A stretch of 64,000 nt of DNA from Martinezella multihospitum (GCF_900094585.1 NZ_FMAG01000001.1:372001-436000), one strand, 5' to 3'. Counted from the stretch's first letter, positions 17,482-27,320 are shown. Notes: generated by a model from the sequence alone, not told the origin. Program-made: numbers and translations.

Positions 17482-18477
17482 ATGAAGAAGCATATTGCTG
17501 CCGCCGTTTTCGCTGCAGCACTCTATACCTTTGCCGGCGCCGCACATGCCGATTGCGGTTCGGTCTCGATCGCCGAAATGAACTGGGCGTCGGCCGGCGT
17601 TGCGGCAAATGTCGACAAGATCATCCTCCAGGAAGGCTATGGCTGCTCGGTCGAGCTCGTGACGGGCGACACGCTGCCGACCTTCACCTCGATGAACGAA
17701 AAGGGCCAGCCGGACGTCGCCCCAGAACTGTGGATCAATGCAGTACGCACGCCGCTGGATCAGGCAGTTTCCGAGGGCCGGCTGGTCGTCGCGGCCGGCA
17801 TTCTTTCCGATGGCGGTCAGGACGGCTGGTGGATTCCGAAATTCCTGGCCGACGCCCATCCCGATATCAAGACCGTCCAGCAGGCGCTGGAACACCCGGA
17901 ACTCTTCCCCGCGCCGGACGATCCGAAAAAGGGCGTCATCTACAATTGCCCGCCCGGCTGGCAGTGCCAGGCGTCGCTCGGCAATCTCTTCCGGGCGCTC
18001 GACGGCGAAAAGAAGGGGTTTGAAATCGTCGAGACCGGCTCTGCTGCCGCTCTTGACGGCACGATCGCCAATGCCTTCGAAAAGAAGACAGGCTGGCTTG
18101 GCTACTATTGGTCGCCGACCGCTATCCTCGGCAAGTATCCGATGGTGCGCCTCTCCTTCGGCGTGCCCCATGACAAGGCCGAATGGGATGCGTGCACTTC
18201 GGTCATGGACTGTGCCAACCCGAAGGTCAATTCCTATCCCGTCTCTGAAGTCTATACCGTCGTTACCAAGCGGTTTGCTGAAAAGGCCGGGATTGCGATG
18301 GATTATCTGAAGAAGCGGAAATGGACGAATGACGTGGTGAATGGCGTCCTTGCCTGGCAGACGGATAACCAGGGCACCAACGAAGACACCGCCCGATACT
18401 TCCTGAAGAACCATGAAGACATCTGGACGACATGGGTAAATCCGGAGGTTGCCGCCAAAGTGAAGGCCGCGCTCTAA
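17482..18477 (+). CDS. Glycine betaine/proline-type ABC transporter substrate-binding protein (OpuAC family)
   Basis: A 331-residue periplasmic binding protein from ATG 17482 with GGAGG upstream. The signal peptide is residues 1-24 (ending AGAAHA-D). The mature part has the OpuAC pattern: VSIAEMNWASAGVAANVDKIILQEGYGC near the N-terminus, a Trp-rich binding region (DGWWIPKFLAD), a GSAAALDGTIANAF segment and a C-terminal LAWQTDNQ helix. Four internal cysteines (YNCPPGWQC, ACTSVMDC) suggest disulphides. No permease or ATPase gene is adjacent, so it is an orphan or serves a transporter elsewhere. Ligand class (betaine, proline betaine, choline) is inferred from the family. Confidence 0.88.
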   Translation: MKKHIAAAVFAAALYTFAGAAHADCGSVSIAEMNWASAGVAANVDKIILQEGYGCSVELVTGDTLPTFTSMNEKGQPDVAPELWINAVRTPLDQAVSEGRLVVAAGILSDGGQDGWWIPKFLADAHPDIKTVQQALEHPELFPAPDDPKKGVIYNCPPGWQCQASLGNLFRALDGEKKGFEIVETGSAAALDGTIANAFEKKTGWLGYYWSPTAILGKYPMVRLSFGVPHDKAEWDACTSVMDCANPKVNSYPVSEVYTVVTKRFAEKAGIAMDYLKKRKWTNDVVNGVLAWQTDNQGTNEDTARYFLKNHEDIWTTWVNPEVAAKVKAAL

Positions 18478-18488
18478 AATCTGAATTT

Positions 18489-18515
18489 GGAGACGCGGTG
18501 AGCAACCGCGTCTCC
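18489..18515 (+). terminator. Terminator-like hairpin after the betaine-type binding protein gene
   Basis: GGAGACGCGG (18489-18498) pairs perfectly with CCGCGTCTCC (18506-18515) around a seven-base loop, 12 bases after the stop. A U-tract is missing, so it may act through mRNA 3'-end stabilisation. Confidence 0.55.
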
Positions 18516-18687
18516 TGCCTCAAGCCGATGCGCGCAAATGCCTCAAGCCGCGCTTTTGGATAGCTTGGCGAAAAAACTTGCCGTCGGGGGTGGGCAGAAA
18601 AACAATGCACGCTATTTGATGCATATGAGTGGGGAGAAATATTAGCTCGGTGGAGGATGTCGTCCGGCACAAAGGAAGAGGATTCTC

Positions 18688-20124
18688 ATGCCCAATTCAG
18701 TTTTGAATGCCCTTGGACAGCCACTTTACTATAGCGATACGTCGACAGGCTTCTTTTCCGCCACCGGCTCTGGCCCGGTGCTTAACGGCACCGCCGGCAA
18801 CGACTCCATGTGGGGCGACGCCTCCGTCAACGTGACGATGATGGGCGGCACCGGCGACGATATCTACTATCTCTACTCCAGCATCAATCACGCCTATGAG
18901 GCGCCCAATGCCGGCATCGATACCATCAATACCTGGATGGATTATACGCTGCCCGAAAATTTCGAAAATCTTACGGTCACCGGCAACAACCGTCATGCCT
19001 ATGGCAATGACGCCGACAATATCATCACCGGCGGCAGCGGCAGTCAGACCATCGATGGCGGGGCCGGCAACGACGTGCTGACAGGCGGCGGCGGGGCCGA
19101 TACCTTCATCATCAGCAAGGGCAATGGCAGCGACCTCATCACCGATTTCAGCGATGACGACAAGGTCAGGCTCAATCAGTATGGCCTGACGTCGTTCGAT
19201 CAAGTTGTCAGCCATTCCACCCAGGAAGGTGCCAATGTCCGGCTCGATCTCGGCAATGGCGAAAGCCTGGTCTTCGCCAACAAGACCATCTCCGATCTGC
19301 ATGAAGACCAGTTTCAGCTCGGGCTCGACAGATCGTCGCTGACGCAGACCTTTTCGGATGAATTCAACACGCTCTCGCTGCACGAGGGAACGCAAGGTAC
19401 CTGGGATGCTAAATATTCCTGGGCGCCGGACAAGGGCAGCAGCCTGAATGACGAACTACAGTGGTACATCAATCCGTCTTATGCACCGACCGCATCTGCA
19501 AACCCCTTTTCCGTCTCCGACGGCATTCTGACGATCACGGCGAAACAGACGCCGGACGCCTTGAAGTCGATCGTCGAGAACCATGATTACACGTCGGGCC
19601 TTCTCACTACCCAATCCACCTTCTCGCAGACCTACGGCTATTTCGAAATGCGGGCGGAGATGCCGCATAACCAGGGCGTCTGGCCCGCTTTCTGGCTGCT
19701 GCCGGAGGATGGCTCCTGGCCACCGGAACTCGACGTGGTGGAAATGCGCGGACAAAATCCGACCACGGTCAATGTGACGGTTCATTCGAATGCCACCGGC
19801 GAGCATACGAAGACGTCTATCCCGGTGGAAGTGCCAAGTACCGATGGCTTCCACAATTACGGCGTGCTCTGGGACAAGGACCAGATCGTCTGGTATTTCG
19901 ACGATGTTGCCGTTGCCCATGCCGACACGCCGGCCGATATGCACGGGCCGATGTACATGCTGGTCGATCTCGCCGTCGGCGGCGTGGCCGGTACCCCGAC
20001 TGACGGCCTCCCGAATGGGTCGGAGATGAAGATCGACTATATCAAGGCCTATTCCCTGGACGATCATAACGCCCAGCTTGCCGCCTCATCTCAATCCGCC
20101 CACACAACGGACTGGCATATCTGA
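18688..20124 (+). CDS. Glycoside hydrolase family 16 glycanase with RTX-type calcium repeats (ExsH/Ply-like)
   Basis: A 478-residue secreted endoglycanase with no signal peptide, as expected for type I secretion. Residues about 30-150 carry RTX-type nonapeptides (NGTAGNDSMWG, GGTGDDIYYL, GGAGNDVLTGGGGADTF) that bind calcium. Residues about 222-460 are a GH16 catalytic domain with the signature ELDVVE (about 347-352), whose two Glu are nucleophile and acid/base. Rhizobial relatives (ExsH, PlyA/PlyB) trim exopolysaccharide or cellulose. Start ATG 18688 has AGAGG upstream. The RTX module lies N-terminal, unlike most RTX exoproteins. The convergent PrsDE-like pair is the obvious exporter. Confidence 0.9.
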   Translation: MPNSVLNALGQPLYYSDTSTGFFSATGSGPVLNGTAGNDSMWGDASVNVTMMGGTGDDIYYLYSSINHAYEAPNAGIDTINTWMDYTLPENFENLTVTGNNRHAYGNDADNIITGGSGSQTIDGGAGNDVLTGGGGADTFIISKGNGSDLITDFSDDDKVRLNQYGLTSFDQVVSHSTQEGANVRLDLGNGESLVFANKTISDLHEDQFQLGLDRSSLTQTFSDEFNTLSLHEGTQGTWDAKYSWAPDKGSSLNDELQWYINPSYAPTASANPFSVSDGILTITAKQTPDALKSIVENHDYTSGLLTTQSTFSQTYGYFEMRAEMPHNQGVWPAFWLLPEDGSWPPELDVVEMRGQNPTTVNVTVHSNATGEHTKTSIPVEVPSTDGFHNYGVLWDKDQIVWYFDDVAVAHADTPADMHGPMYMLVDLAVGGVAGTPTDGLPNGSEMKIDYIKAYSLDDHNAQLAASSQSAHTTDWHI

Positions 20125-20199
20125 CCGCATCGAACAAGGAATGAGTTAAAGCGGGTGCCTCGGACGGATTGACCCGGCCGAAGCCAATCTCAGTGAGAG

Positions 20200-20592
20200 C
20201 TATTCCTCGAAGCGGGTCGTACCCTCGCGATCGCGTGTGTATCGCTTATCGAGCGGAAACGGCGGCAGCCACGATTCGCGACGGATGGTCCATAGCTCGT
20301 AAGTGGGCTTTAGTTGGTCGGGAGCATCCAGGGAACCCAGACTTATCTCGATTTCATCCGCGGTGCGGGCGAAAACCGACGAGCCGCAGCGGGAGCAGAA
20401 GAAACGCCCGGCATAATCACGCGCTTCGCCTTCGATCTTGACCGCGTCCTGCGGAAATATCGCAGAGGCGTGAAAAAGCGCGCCATGATGTTTGCGGCAG
20501 TCGAGACAGTGACAAAGGCCAACCCGGTAAGGCCGCCCCGATACCACAAATCGAACGTCGCCACATAAGCAACCGCCGGTAAAACGATCCAT
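20200..20592 (-). CDS. GFA/CENP-V family zinc protein
   Basis: A 130-residue protein from ATG 20592, preceded by AGGAGG at six-base spacing. Zinc ligands are plain: GGCLCGDVRF (Cys-x-Cys), LCHCLDCRKHHGA (Cys-x-Cys-x2-Cys) and FFCSRCGSSVF (Cys-x2-Cys). This is the glutathione-dependent formaldehyde-activating enzyme fold, although most single-domain members have no proven activity. It lies between the glycanase and the secretion genes, 117 bases after hlyD-like 20709. I see no functional tie to secretion. Confidence 0.88.
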   Translation of the reverse strand: MDRFTGGCLCGDVRFVVSGRPYRVGLCHCLDCRKHHGALFHASAIFPQDAVKIEGEARDYAGRFFCSRCGSSVFARTADEIEISLGSLDAPDQLKPTYELWTIRRESWLPPFPLDKRYTRDREGTTRFEE

Positions 20593-20708
20593 GCCGTCCC
20601 TCCTCAAAAGTCAGGCGACGAAGCGTTTGCATCGACCGCTGCGCAATTGATCGCTGTGAGCAACGGCGCTCCCGCGCATCACAACTCTGAGCCGATGCAT
20701 ATATATGC

Positions 20709-22019
20709 CTAATCCTCTTTGAACGCCCGCCTGATCTGGTCGGTCATCGGCTTTGTCAGATAGGCAAGGACGCTTCGCTGGCCCGTTTGCAGAAATGCCT
20801 CCACAGGCATGCCGGGCAGCGGCGTAAGCTGCCCCAGCCGATCCCATTCCGGCTTTGCCACCTTTGCCCGCACGACATAATAGCTTTGCCCCGAACGCTG
20901 GTCCGTCGCCAGATCCGCGGAAATGGTATCGACCTGCCCGTTCAGTTCCGGCGTGATCCGCTGATTGAAGGCAGGAAAACGCAAGGATACCGCCTGCCCT
21001 GCGGTAATCTGATCGATATCCTGCGGCGCAAGTTTGAGCTCTGCGACCAGCGCGTCCTTGTCCGGAACGATCTGCAGGATCGCCTCTGCCGGTGAAATGA
21101 CCGCCCCTTCGGCATGGATGCTCAGCTGATCGACGATCCCCGCCTGCGGCGCCTTGATGTCGATGCGCTTCAGATCGTCCTCGGCGGCGATAAGGCGCTC
21201 GGCAAACTGGCCGCTATCGCTCTCGGCCTGGCGCAGCTGATCGGAAACCTCCGAACTGCGGTCGGCATCGATCTGCAGGATCTGCAGCTCGGTTTCCGCA
21301 ATTTTGCCCTTGGTCTGGGCGATGGACGAGACGAGGTTTCCGAGATCGCCGTTCAGCGAAGCACTTTCCCGCTGGAGCGAATAGACCTTCGTCGCCGAAA
21401 TGATACCCTGATTGAGCAGGCCTTGAAGACTGCCGAGCTCCTTGGCGATGAGCGCGATCTCCTGGCGTTTACCTTCTTCCTGCGCGACGAGACCGTCAAT
21501 CTCCTGCCCGAGCTGCTGAATGCGCTCGTGAAGCTGCGATTTCTGCCCGTCGCGCGATATCTGACGATCGCGAAAGAGCCGGCGCTCGCCTGCCAGAATA
21601 GCCGCCACGTCAGCATTATCCGCAGACGAGAGCAGATCGGCCGGAAAGTCGATATCCTGCCGGCCGTCGCGCTCCGCCGCCAGACGCGCCGTGCGTGCGG
21701 AGAGTTCGTTGAGCCGTTTGCGGATGATCGAGAGATTGGCTCTGGTCTGGGTGTCGTCAAGCCGGACGAGCACCTGGCCGGCGGCGACATGATCACCGTT
21801 CTTCACCAGGATCGCACGGGCGATCCCGCCCTTCAGGTGCTTCACCGGTTTCACATAGCTGTCGACGACGAGCGTGCCGGAGGTGACGACCGCACCGGCA
21901 ATCTTTGTTGCGGCGGCAAGACCGCCCATGACGCCGAACAGCAGCAGGATGGCCGCCATCACCAGCAGCGACAGGCGGCGGATCGTCCGTTCGGTCGATG
22001 GCGAAGCCTTGTCGATCAT
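20709..22019 (-). CDS. prsE: HlyD-family type I secretion periplasmic adaptor (PrsE-like)
   Basis: A 436-residue membrane-fusion protein: one N-terminal transmembrane helix (about 18-40, LLVMAAILLLFGVMGGLAAAT), a lipoyl-like half (HLKGGIARAILVKNGDHVAAGQVLVRLDDTQ), a long coiled-coil hairpin (about 100-280) and a beta-barrel C-terminus. It would bridge the inner-membrane ABC exporter and an outer-membrane TolC protein. Its ATG overlaps the stop of the ABC exporter gene (ATGA). The gene symbol rests on the pairing with an RTX glycanase and is tentative. Confidence 0.88.
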   Translation of the reverse strand: MIDKASPSTERTIRRLSLLVMAAILLLFGVMGGLAAATKIAGAVVTSGTLVVDSYVKPVKHLKGGIARAILVKNGDHVAAGQVLVRLDDTQTRANLSIIRKRLNELSARTARLAAERDGRQDIDFPADLLSSADNADVAAILAGERRLFRDRQISRDGQKSQLHERIQQLGQEIDGLVAQEEGKRQEIALIAKELGSLQGLLNQGIISATKVYSLQRESASLNGDLGNLVSSIAQTKGKIAETELQILQIDADRSSEVSDQLRQAESDSGQFAERLIAAEDDLKRIDIKAPQAGIVDQLSIHAEGAVISPAEAILQIVPDKDALVAELKLAPQDIDQITAGQAVSLRFPAFNQRITPELNGQVDTISADLATDQRSGQSYYVVRAKVAKPEWDRLGQLTPLPGMPVEAFLQTGQRSVLAYLTKPMTDQIRRAFKED

Positions 22020-23860
22020 CCGTGCGTCTCCCCGCCGGCAACGGCAAAATGCGTCGTTCCGACCTGCTTGGGCGACGGGCCGAGGATGTCCTTCTTCGGC
22101 CCAAATGCCTGGACCTGGCCGCCGGCAACGATCATGACCGTATCGGCAGCGGCAAGAGCGCTTGGCCGGTGGGCAATGACGATCGCAATGCCGCCCCTGT
22201 CCTTCACCCCTGCGAGAGCCGCTGTCAGTGCCGCCTCACCTTCCGCATCCAGATTGGAATTCGGCTCGTCGAGAACCACCAGAAAGGGATCGCCGTAAAG
22301 CGCCCTCGCCAGAGCGATACGCTGCCTTTGTCCGGCCGAAAGGCGCGATCCGCCTTCGCCGATCTTGGTATCGAAGCCATCCGGGAGCTTGACGATCATG
22401 TCGTAGACACCCGCCGCCTTCGCCGCCGCGATGATCGGCTCGGTTCGCATGTCCTCGGCAAAACGCGAAATATTCTCGGCGATCGTGCCATCGAAGAGGT
22501 CTACATCCTGCGGCAGATAGCCGACATGCTGCCCGAGCTCGTCGGTATCCCACTGCAAAAGTGCCGCACGATCGAGCCGCACGGCGCCGATTGCAACCGG
22601 CCACAAGCCGGCAACCGCACGTGCCAGCGAAGACTTGCCCGATGCGCTCGGGCCGATGACGCCAAGTATCGTCCCCGCCGATATTTTGAACGAGATATTG
22701 CGCAGGATAAGATCGCGGCTGCCGGGCGACGTAACGGTAATATTCTCGACGCTGAGCTCGCGCGACGGCGCAGGCAATGCGAAGGCCTGCTTCTCGGGCG
22801 GCGCTGCATCGAGGAGTGCAGCAAGCCGTGTCCAGCCCTGGCGCGCAGCCACAAAGCCTTTCCACTGGCCGATCGCAAGCTCGACGGGCGCCAGCGCCCG
22901 CGTGACCAGGATCGAACTCGCGATGATGATGCCTCCCGTCGCTTCCTGACGAATGACGAGGATTGCGCCGACGGCAAGGACACCGGATTGCAGCATCATG
23001 CGCGCGATCTTCGCGGCAATGGTCAGCGCGCCGACGCGGGTGCTCGCTGTCAGCTGATGCCTGAGATAATCCTCGTTCATGACAGCCCATTTTTCGGTAA
23101 GCCGACCGGAGAACCCCATGGCGACAGCGGCCTCCCAGTTCCGCCGCGCAGCCTGAGCAAAACCGAGACGCGCCGCCGAAGACCTGGCCGCCTCCAGCGC
23201 CGGTCGACGCGAGAGTATTTCGGCAGCTACGGTAATACCGACGAGCAAGAAGGCACCGCACAGGGCGGTGAAGCCGATCCAGAAATGGAACAGAAAACAA
23301 AGGATCAGATAGAACGGCACCCAAGGCAGATCGAACAGCGCCGTCGAGCCACTGCCGGAGAGGAAGGAGCGGATCTGCTCAAGATCACGCACGGATTGCA
23401 GCCCATCGTCCGACGTCTGTTTTTTGCTCGGCAGGAATAGCAGTGCGCCGAAGACTTTTCTGTTTAGACGTTCGTCCAGCGACATGCCGATACGCACAAG
23501 CAGCATGGAGCGCAGGAATTCAATCACGCCCTGAAACAGATAAAGGGTCACGACGATGATGACGAGACCGGACAGCGTCGGCAGGCTATGGCTCGGAATG
23601 ACCCGATCATAAACCTGCAGCATGAAGAAGGAGCCAGTCAGCGCCAGCACATTGATGGCGGCGCTCGCCAGGGCGATGCCGACGAAGGCCTTGCGAAGCG
23701 CCGACAGCATCAACGCAACGAATGTCTGCGGCGGGTCTTTCGGGACGGCAAGCACCTTGCGTCGATCCTCAACATTGGCCGTCGCGTACGGCAGGGATTT
23801 ACATGACGCCCAAAGCACCGCCTCCCGCTCGGCGCCATGAACCTGCAAAGCGATCGTCAA
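22016..23860 (-). CDS. prsD: Type I secretion ABC transporter, permease-ATPase fusion (PrsD-like)
   Basis: An exporter of up to 614 residues. The N-terminal membrane domain includes FVGIALASAAINVLALTGSFFMLQVYDRVIPSHSLPTL, the hallmark of the PrtD/HlyB subgroup without a peptidase domain. The ATPase has Walker A GPSASGKSS, signature LSAGQRQRIALARAL and Walker B FLVVLDEPNSNLD. It would export the nearby RTX glycanase with PrsE. The start is uncertain: the frame opens with TTG 23860; GTG 23755, which has a GAGG 11 bases upstream and gives a family-typical N-terminus, is a good alternative. Confidence 0.9.
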   Translation of the reverse strand: MTIALQVHGAEREAVLWASCKSLPYATANVEDRRKVLAVPKDPPQTFVALMLSALRKAFVGIALASAAINVLALTGSFFMLQVYDRVIPSHSLPTLSGLVIIVVTLYLFQGVIEFLRSMLLVRIGMSLDERLNRKVFGALLFLPSKKQTSDDGLQSVRDLEQIRSFLSGSGSTALFDLPWVPFYLILCFLFHFWIGFTALCGAFLLVGITVAAEILSRRPALEAARSSAARLGFAQAARRNWEAAVAMGFSGRLTEKWAVMNEDYLRHQLTASTRVGALTIAAKIARMMLQSGVLAVGAILVIRQEATGGIIIASSILVTRALAPVELAIGQWKGFVAARQGWTRLAALLDAAPPEKQAFALPAPSRELSVENITVTSPGSRDLILRNISFKISAGTILGVIGPSASGKSSLARAVAGLWPVAIGAVRLDRAALLQWDTDELGQHVGYLPQDVDLFDGTIAENISRFAEDMRTEPIIAAAKAAGVYDMIVKLPDGFDTKIGEGGSRLSAGQRQRIALARALYGDPFLVVLDEPNSNLDAEGEAALTAALAGVKDRGGIAIVIAHRPSALAAADTVMIVAGGQVQAFGPKKDILGPSPKQVGTTHFAVAGGETHG

Positions 23861-24091
23861 CGGTATCGTCCGCCGTTCTCGCTTCGCACCTAACCTTCGG
23901 TGATCCCACGCAATTTAGGAAGTCGAAATCTGCCCGGAATGCAGTTTCGGTGAACCCAACCTTATCGCGGAACGCCTTGTCCACTTGCGGGACAATTGCG
24001 CCATGAAATGGGGCAGCAGCCTGTTCCGGCAAGATGCCTGACCTATCATATTAGGATGAGCAGGTGGCGTCCTGCCGCCTGCGTCCCACGT

Positions 24092-24865
24092 TCAATCGAA
24101 TTTCTCCGTCGCGTCCGCCTTGCCCTTGACCCAATAGCCGGATGCCTTGATCCAGCTCAGCGGATAGCCGCGCTCCTCGACGAGGTAGGAGCGCAAAGCG
24201 CGCGTGACGGAAGCCTCGGCGGCGATCCAGACGAAGGTGCCGGGCACCAGATCGATCGACTGCAATATCTTCAAGAGCGAGGACGGATCCGCTGCTTCCG
24301 AGAGAGGCCGATATGCCCAGCGCATATCCAGCTGCGCGTCGGTTTGAAATGCCTGATGTTCGCGCGCATCGGCAACCGCGGCGATCGCCGTTATGCGCGC
24401 ACCGGCTCGTGCCTCTTCAATACGGCGGCCAATCGCCGGCAGGGCCGTCTCGTCGCCGATCAGCAGCCAGTTCTCGATATCGGCGGACACGACGGCCGAG
24501 CCGCGCGGACCGCCGATTTCCAGCCTGTCACCGACGGAAGCATCGAGCGCCCATTGCGTAGCCGGCCCGGCCTCGTGGACGGCAAAATCGATGACAAGCG
24601 TCCGGGCCGCGGTGTCGTAATGGCGAGGCGTATAGTCGCGCCGCTCCATCTCCTCGCCAGCGCCTGGCACCATCACCTTGATGTGGTCATCGGGCGCCAG
24701 GCTGACGAAATCGGCAAGATCCTCGCTGGCCAGCCGAATGCGCAGCATGCCGGGCGTGATGTTCTCGATGGCCGTGACCGTCAGGGAACGTCGCTTCAGC
24801 TCGTGGCGCACGCGCTCGATCTTCGGTGCGGAGATGGCCGGGTTGGAATTATGGGGGGTATCCAT
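24092..24865 (-). CDS. Siderophore-interacting protein (ferric-siderophore reductase, SIP family)
   Basis: A 257-residue cytoplasmic flavoprotein from ATG 24865 (AAGGA five bases upstream). The FAD-binding part contains RRDYTPRHYD, the RxYT-type flavin motif. The NAD(P)H-binding half contains LLIGDETALPAIGR, a motif nearly invariant in SIP/ViuB proteins. The C-terminus ends SGYWVKGKAD, also typical. The enzyme reduces ferric-siderophore to release iron. It lies 3 kb from the siderophore uptake genes, separated by htpG. Confidence 0.92.
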   Translation of the reverse strand: MDTPHNSNPAISAPKIERVRHELKRRSLTVTAIENITPGMLRIRLASEDLADFVSLAPDDHIKVMVPGAGEEMERRDYTPRHYDTAARTLVIDFAVHEAGPATQWALDASVGDRLEIGGPRGSAVVSADIENWLLIGDETALPAIGRRIEEARAGARITAIAAVADAREHQAFQTDAQLDMRWAYRPLSEAADPSSLLKILQSIDLVPGTFVWIAAEASVTRALRSYLVEERGYPLSWIKASGYWVKGKADATEKFD

Positions 24866-25104
24866 GGGTGTCCTTTCGAGGCGCCTCGATCTCGATCCGC
24901 AGGACACAGTCGCGCAGACCGAAGCCGCAGAGCCGTTCGATCATACGCGTTGAGTGACGTTAACGCTTACGTGGCTGGACGATATCAAGCCAATCTGCGT
25001 CCTCTATAGAAGAAGAATTCTCACACCGCAACGAAAAGATGATTTTTCTAGACAAGTTTTCTGAGCTGTAGAAAATCGGGCGCCATCGCAAACCTCTGGG
25101 AAGC

Positions 25105-25138
25105 AGATCGGCACGACTGCTTCGAACCGTGCCGATCT
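25105..25138 (-). terminator. Hairpin terminator after htpG
   Basis: AGATCGGCACG (25105-25115) and CGTGCCGATCT (25128-25138) form a perfect 11-bp stem with a 12-base loop, eight bases after the htpG stop. The following T-run is weak. Confidence 0.65.
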
Positions 25139-25146
25139 CCATGGGA

Positions 25147-27036
25147 TTACTGCAGCGCTTTTTCCATCAGCCGCGCCAGTCGTTCGGCGAAGGCACGGGG
25201 ATCGGCAGGCTTGTCGCCGTCCAGAACACGGGCCTGATCGAGCAAGAGGAAGGCGGCATCGTCGCGCAAGGACGGCGCATCCGCCTTGGCGGCAATCGCC
25301 TTGACGACCGGGTGATCCATATTGATTTCGAGGATCGGCTTGGCACCGGACTGAAGGCGACCAGCCCCCTGCAAGATCTTCTCAAGCTGACGGTCATAGC
25401 CCTGTTCGGAGGCAACGAGGCAGACGGCGCTTTCGATCAGGCGATCGGAGGCGCGGACATCGGATACCTCGTCGGCAAGCTTCTGCTTGGCATAGTCGAG
25501 GAAGGCCTGCACGTCGGCGGGCGCGCTTTCGCTTTCCGGCCTGTCTTCATCCTGCTTCTTGAATTGGGCGAGATCGGCAGAGCCTTGCGTGATCGACTTG
25601 AAGCTCTTGCCTTCGAATTCCGGCGCATTCGTCACCCAGAAACTGTCGACGGAATCGGTGAGCAGCAGCACTTCGATGCCGCGGGCACGGAAGCCTTCGA
25701 GCTGCGGCGATGCCTTCAGCTGTTCCAGGCTGCCGCCGACGAGATAATAGATCGACTGCTGGCCTTCCTTGGCATCCCGAACGTAATCGGCGAGCGAACG
25801 ATAGCCGTCGCCAGACGCCGTCGTGCGGAAGCGCGAGAGCGCCAGAAGCTGCGAGCGACGCTCGAAGTCCTCGTAGAGGCCTTCCTTGATGAGGCTGCCG
25901 AAATTCTCCCAGATTTTCAGGAAGGCATCGTGATCGCTTTCCGCCTGCTTCTCGATCGCCGTGATGATGCGATTGGTGACGCCCTTGCGGATCGCGGTCA
26001 GGATCGCGCTTTCCTGGATCATCTCGCGCGAGACGTTGAGCGGTAGGTCGGACGTGTCGACAAGACCGCGCACGAAGCGAAGATAGCCCGGCAGCAATTC
26101 CGCCTCGTCCGTGATGAAGACGCGCTTTACATAGAGCTTCATGCGGCCCTTGCGATTCGGATCGAAGAGATCGAAGGGCTGCGAGCCGGGAACGAAGGCA
26201 AGCGCCGAATATTCATGGCGGCCTTCGGCGCGGAAATGCACCGTCAGCGCCGGCTCGTCGTACTGACCGGACACGCCGCGATAGAAATCGGTATACTCCT
26301 CAGGCGTGATATCGTTCTTCGACTTGGTCCAGAGCGCGGTGCCGTCGGTGAGCTGCGTCGCTTCCTCGCCGGGCTTCTCGGCGATCTTGATCGGCACAGG
26401 CACATGGCCGGACTGTTCCTTGACGATGCGCTCGACGCTCCAGCGCGAGGCATAGCTCTTGGCGTCGTCCATCAGGTGCAGCGTGATACGGGTGCCGCGC
26501 GCCGGCGCCTCGCTTACGTCGACGGGCGCAACGCTGTAGCCGCCCTTGCCGTCGGAAGACCAGAGCCAGGCATCCTCGGCGCCTGCCCGACGCGAGATGA
26601 CGTCGACGCGATCGGCAACCATGAAGCAGGAATAGAAGCCGACGCCGAACTGGCCGATGAGCTGCGCGCCCTCGCCCTGCTTGTTGGCCTCGATGCGTTC
26701 CATGAAGGCACGCGTACCCGAACGGGCGATGGTGCCGAGCGCCTCGATCATCTCGTCGCGGCTCATGCCGATGCCGTTGTCCTCGACGATGAGCTTGCCG
26801 CCATCGGCATCGAGCGTCAGCAGGATGCGGCTGTCGGGATCGTTCGCGAGCAGGCCGGGGTGCGCGATCGCCTCGTAGCGCAGCTTCTCGCAGGCATCGG
26901 CCGCGTTCGAGATCAACTCGCGCAGGAAGACATCCTTGTCCGAGTAAACCGAGTGAACCATCATGTGCAGAAGGCGGGCAACGTCGGCCTCGAAGACGTG
27001 GCTCTCGGCGGTATTTTCTGCGGTGGTGGTCGTCAT
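25147..27036 (-). CDS. htpG: Molecular chaperone HtpG (Hsp90)
   Basis: A 629-residue cytoplasmic Hsp90 of normal length. The N-terminal GHKL ATPase domain contains ELISNAADACEKLRY, VEDNGIGMSRDEMIEALGTIARSGT and GQFGVGFYSCFMVAD. The middle domain has LPLNVSREMIQES with the conserved catalytic Arg. The C-terminal dimerisation domain ends in MEKALQ. ATG 27036 has AGGAG upstream. A sigma-32-like promoter precedes it and a strong hairpin follows, so it is probably monocistronic and heat-inducible. Confidence 0.98.
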   Translation of the reverse strand: MTTTTAENTAESHVFEADVARLLHMMVHSVYSDKDVFLRELISNAADACEKLRYEAIAHPGLLANDPDSRILLTLDADGGKLIVEDNGIGMSRDEMIEALGTIARSGTRAFMERIEANKQGEGAQLIGQFGVGFYSCFMVADRVDVISRRAGAEDAWLWSSDGKGGYSVAPVDVSEAPARGTRITLHLMDDAKSYASRWSVERIVKEQSGHVPVPIKIAEKPGEEATQLTDGTALWTKSKNDITPEEYTDFYRGVSGQYDEPALTVHFRAEGRHEYSALAFVPGSQPFDLFDPNRKGRMKLYVKRVFITDEAELLPGYLRFVRGLVDTSDLPLNVSREMIQESAILTAIRKGVTNRIITAIEKQAESDHDAFLKIWENFGSLIKEGLYEDFERRSQLLALSRFRTTASGDGYRSLADYVRDAKEGQQSIYYLVGGSLEQLKASPQLEGFRARGIEVLLLTDSVDSFWVTNAPEFEGKSFKSITQGSADLAQFKKQDEDRPESESAPADVQAFLDYAKQKLADEVSDVRASDRLIESAVCLVASEQGYDRQLEKILQGAGRLQSGAKPILEINMDHPVVKAIAAKADAPSLRDDAAFLLLDQARVLDGDKPADPRAFAERLARLMEKALQ

Positions 27037-27077
27037 AAGCGTCTAGTCTCCTGGGAATAAAAAAAGTCGCGCCGCAC

Positions 27078-27106
27078 AGGTGGCGGAAGACGAGCGAAAT
27101 TTCAAG
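27078..27106 (-). promoter_or_regulatory. Candidate RpoH (sigma-32) promoter of htpG
   Basis: On the minus strand CTTGAAA (27106-27100) is an exact -35 match. After a 14-base spacer comes CGCCACCT (27085-27078), which matches six of eight positions of the CCCCATNT-type -10. The start would lie near 27071, about 35 bases before the ATG. Confidence 0.45.
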
Positions 27107-27320
27107 CGGGCGTTGTCTCTCAGAGCTCAAAACGAGCGGATAGGCTTGCCGTTCAGTATCTACAATCGTCAATTCGGCGCGTTGTTCCGGGCTGCGGTCG
27201 AAACGACTCAGAAACGCCGCCTCACATCGGAAGCTCTTGATTGCCATCCTCGCGGCCTTGCTATAATAACTTGAGTTTAATCTGAAGGATTGTTGCGCGG
27301 AGCGACACCGGAAGCTGCAA

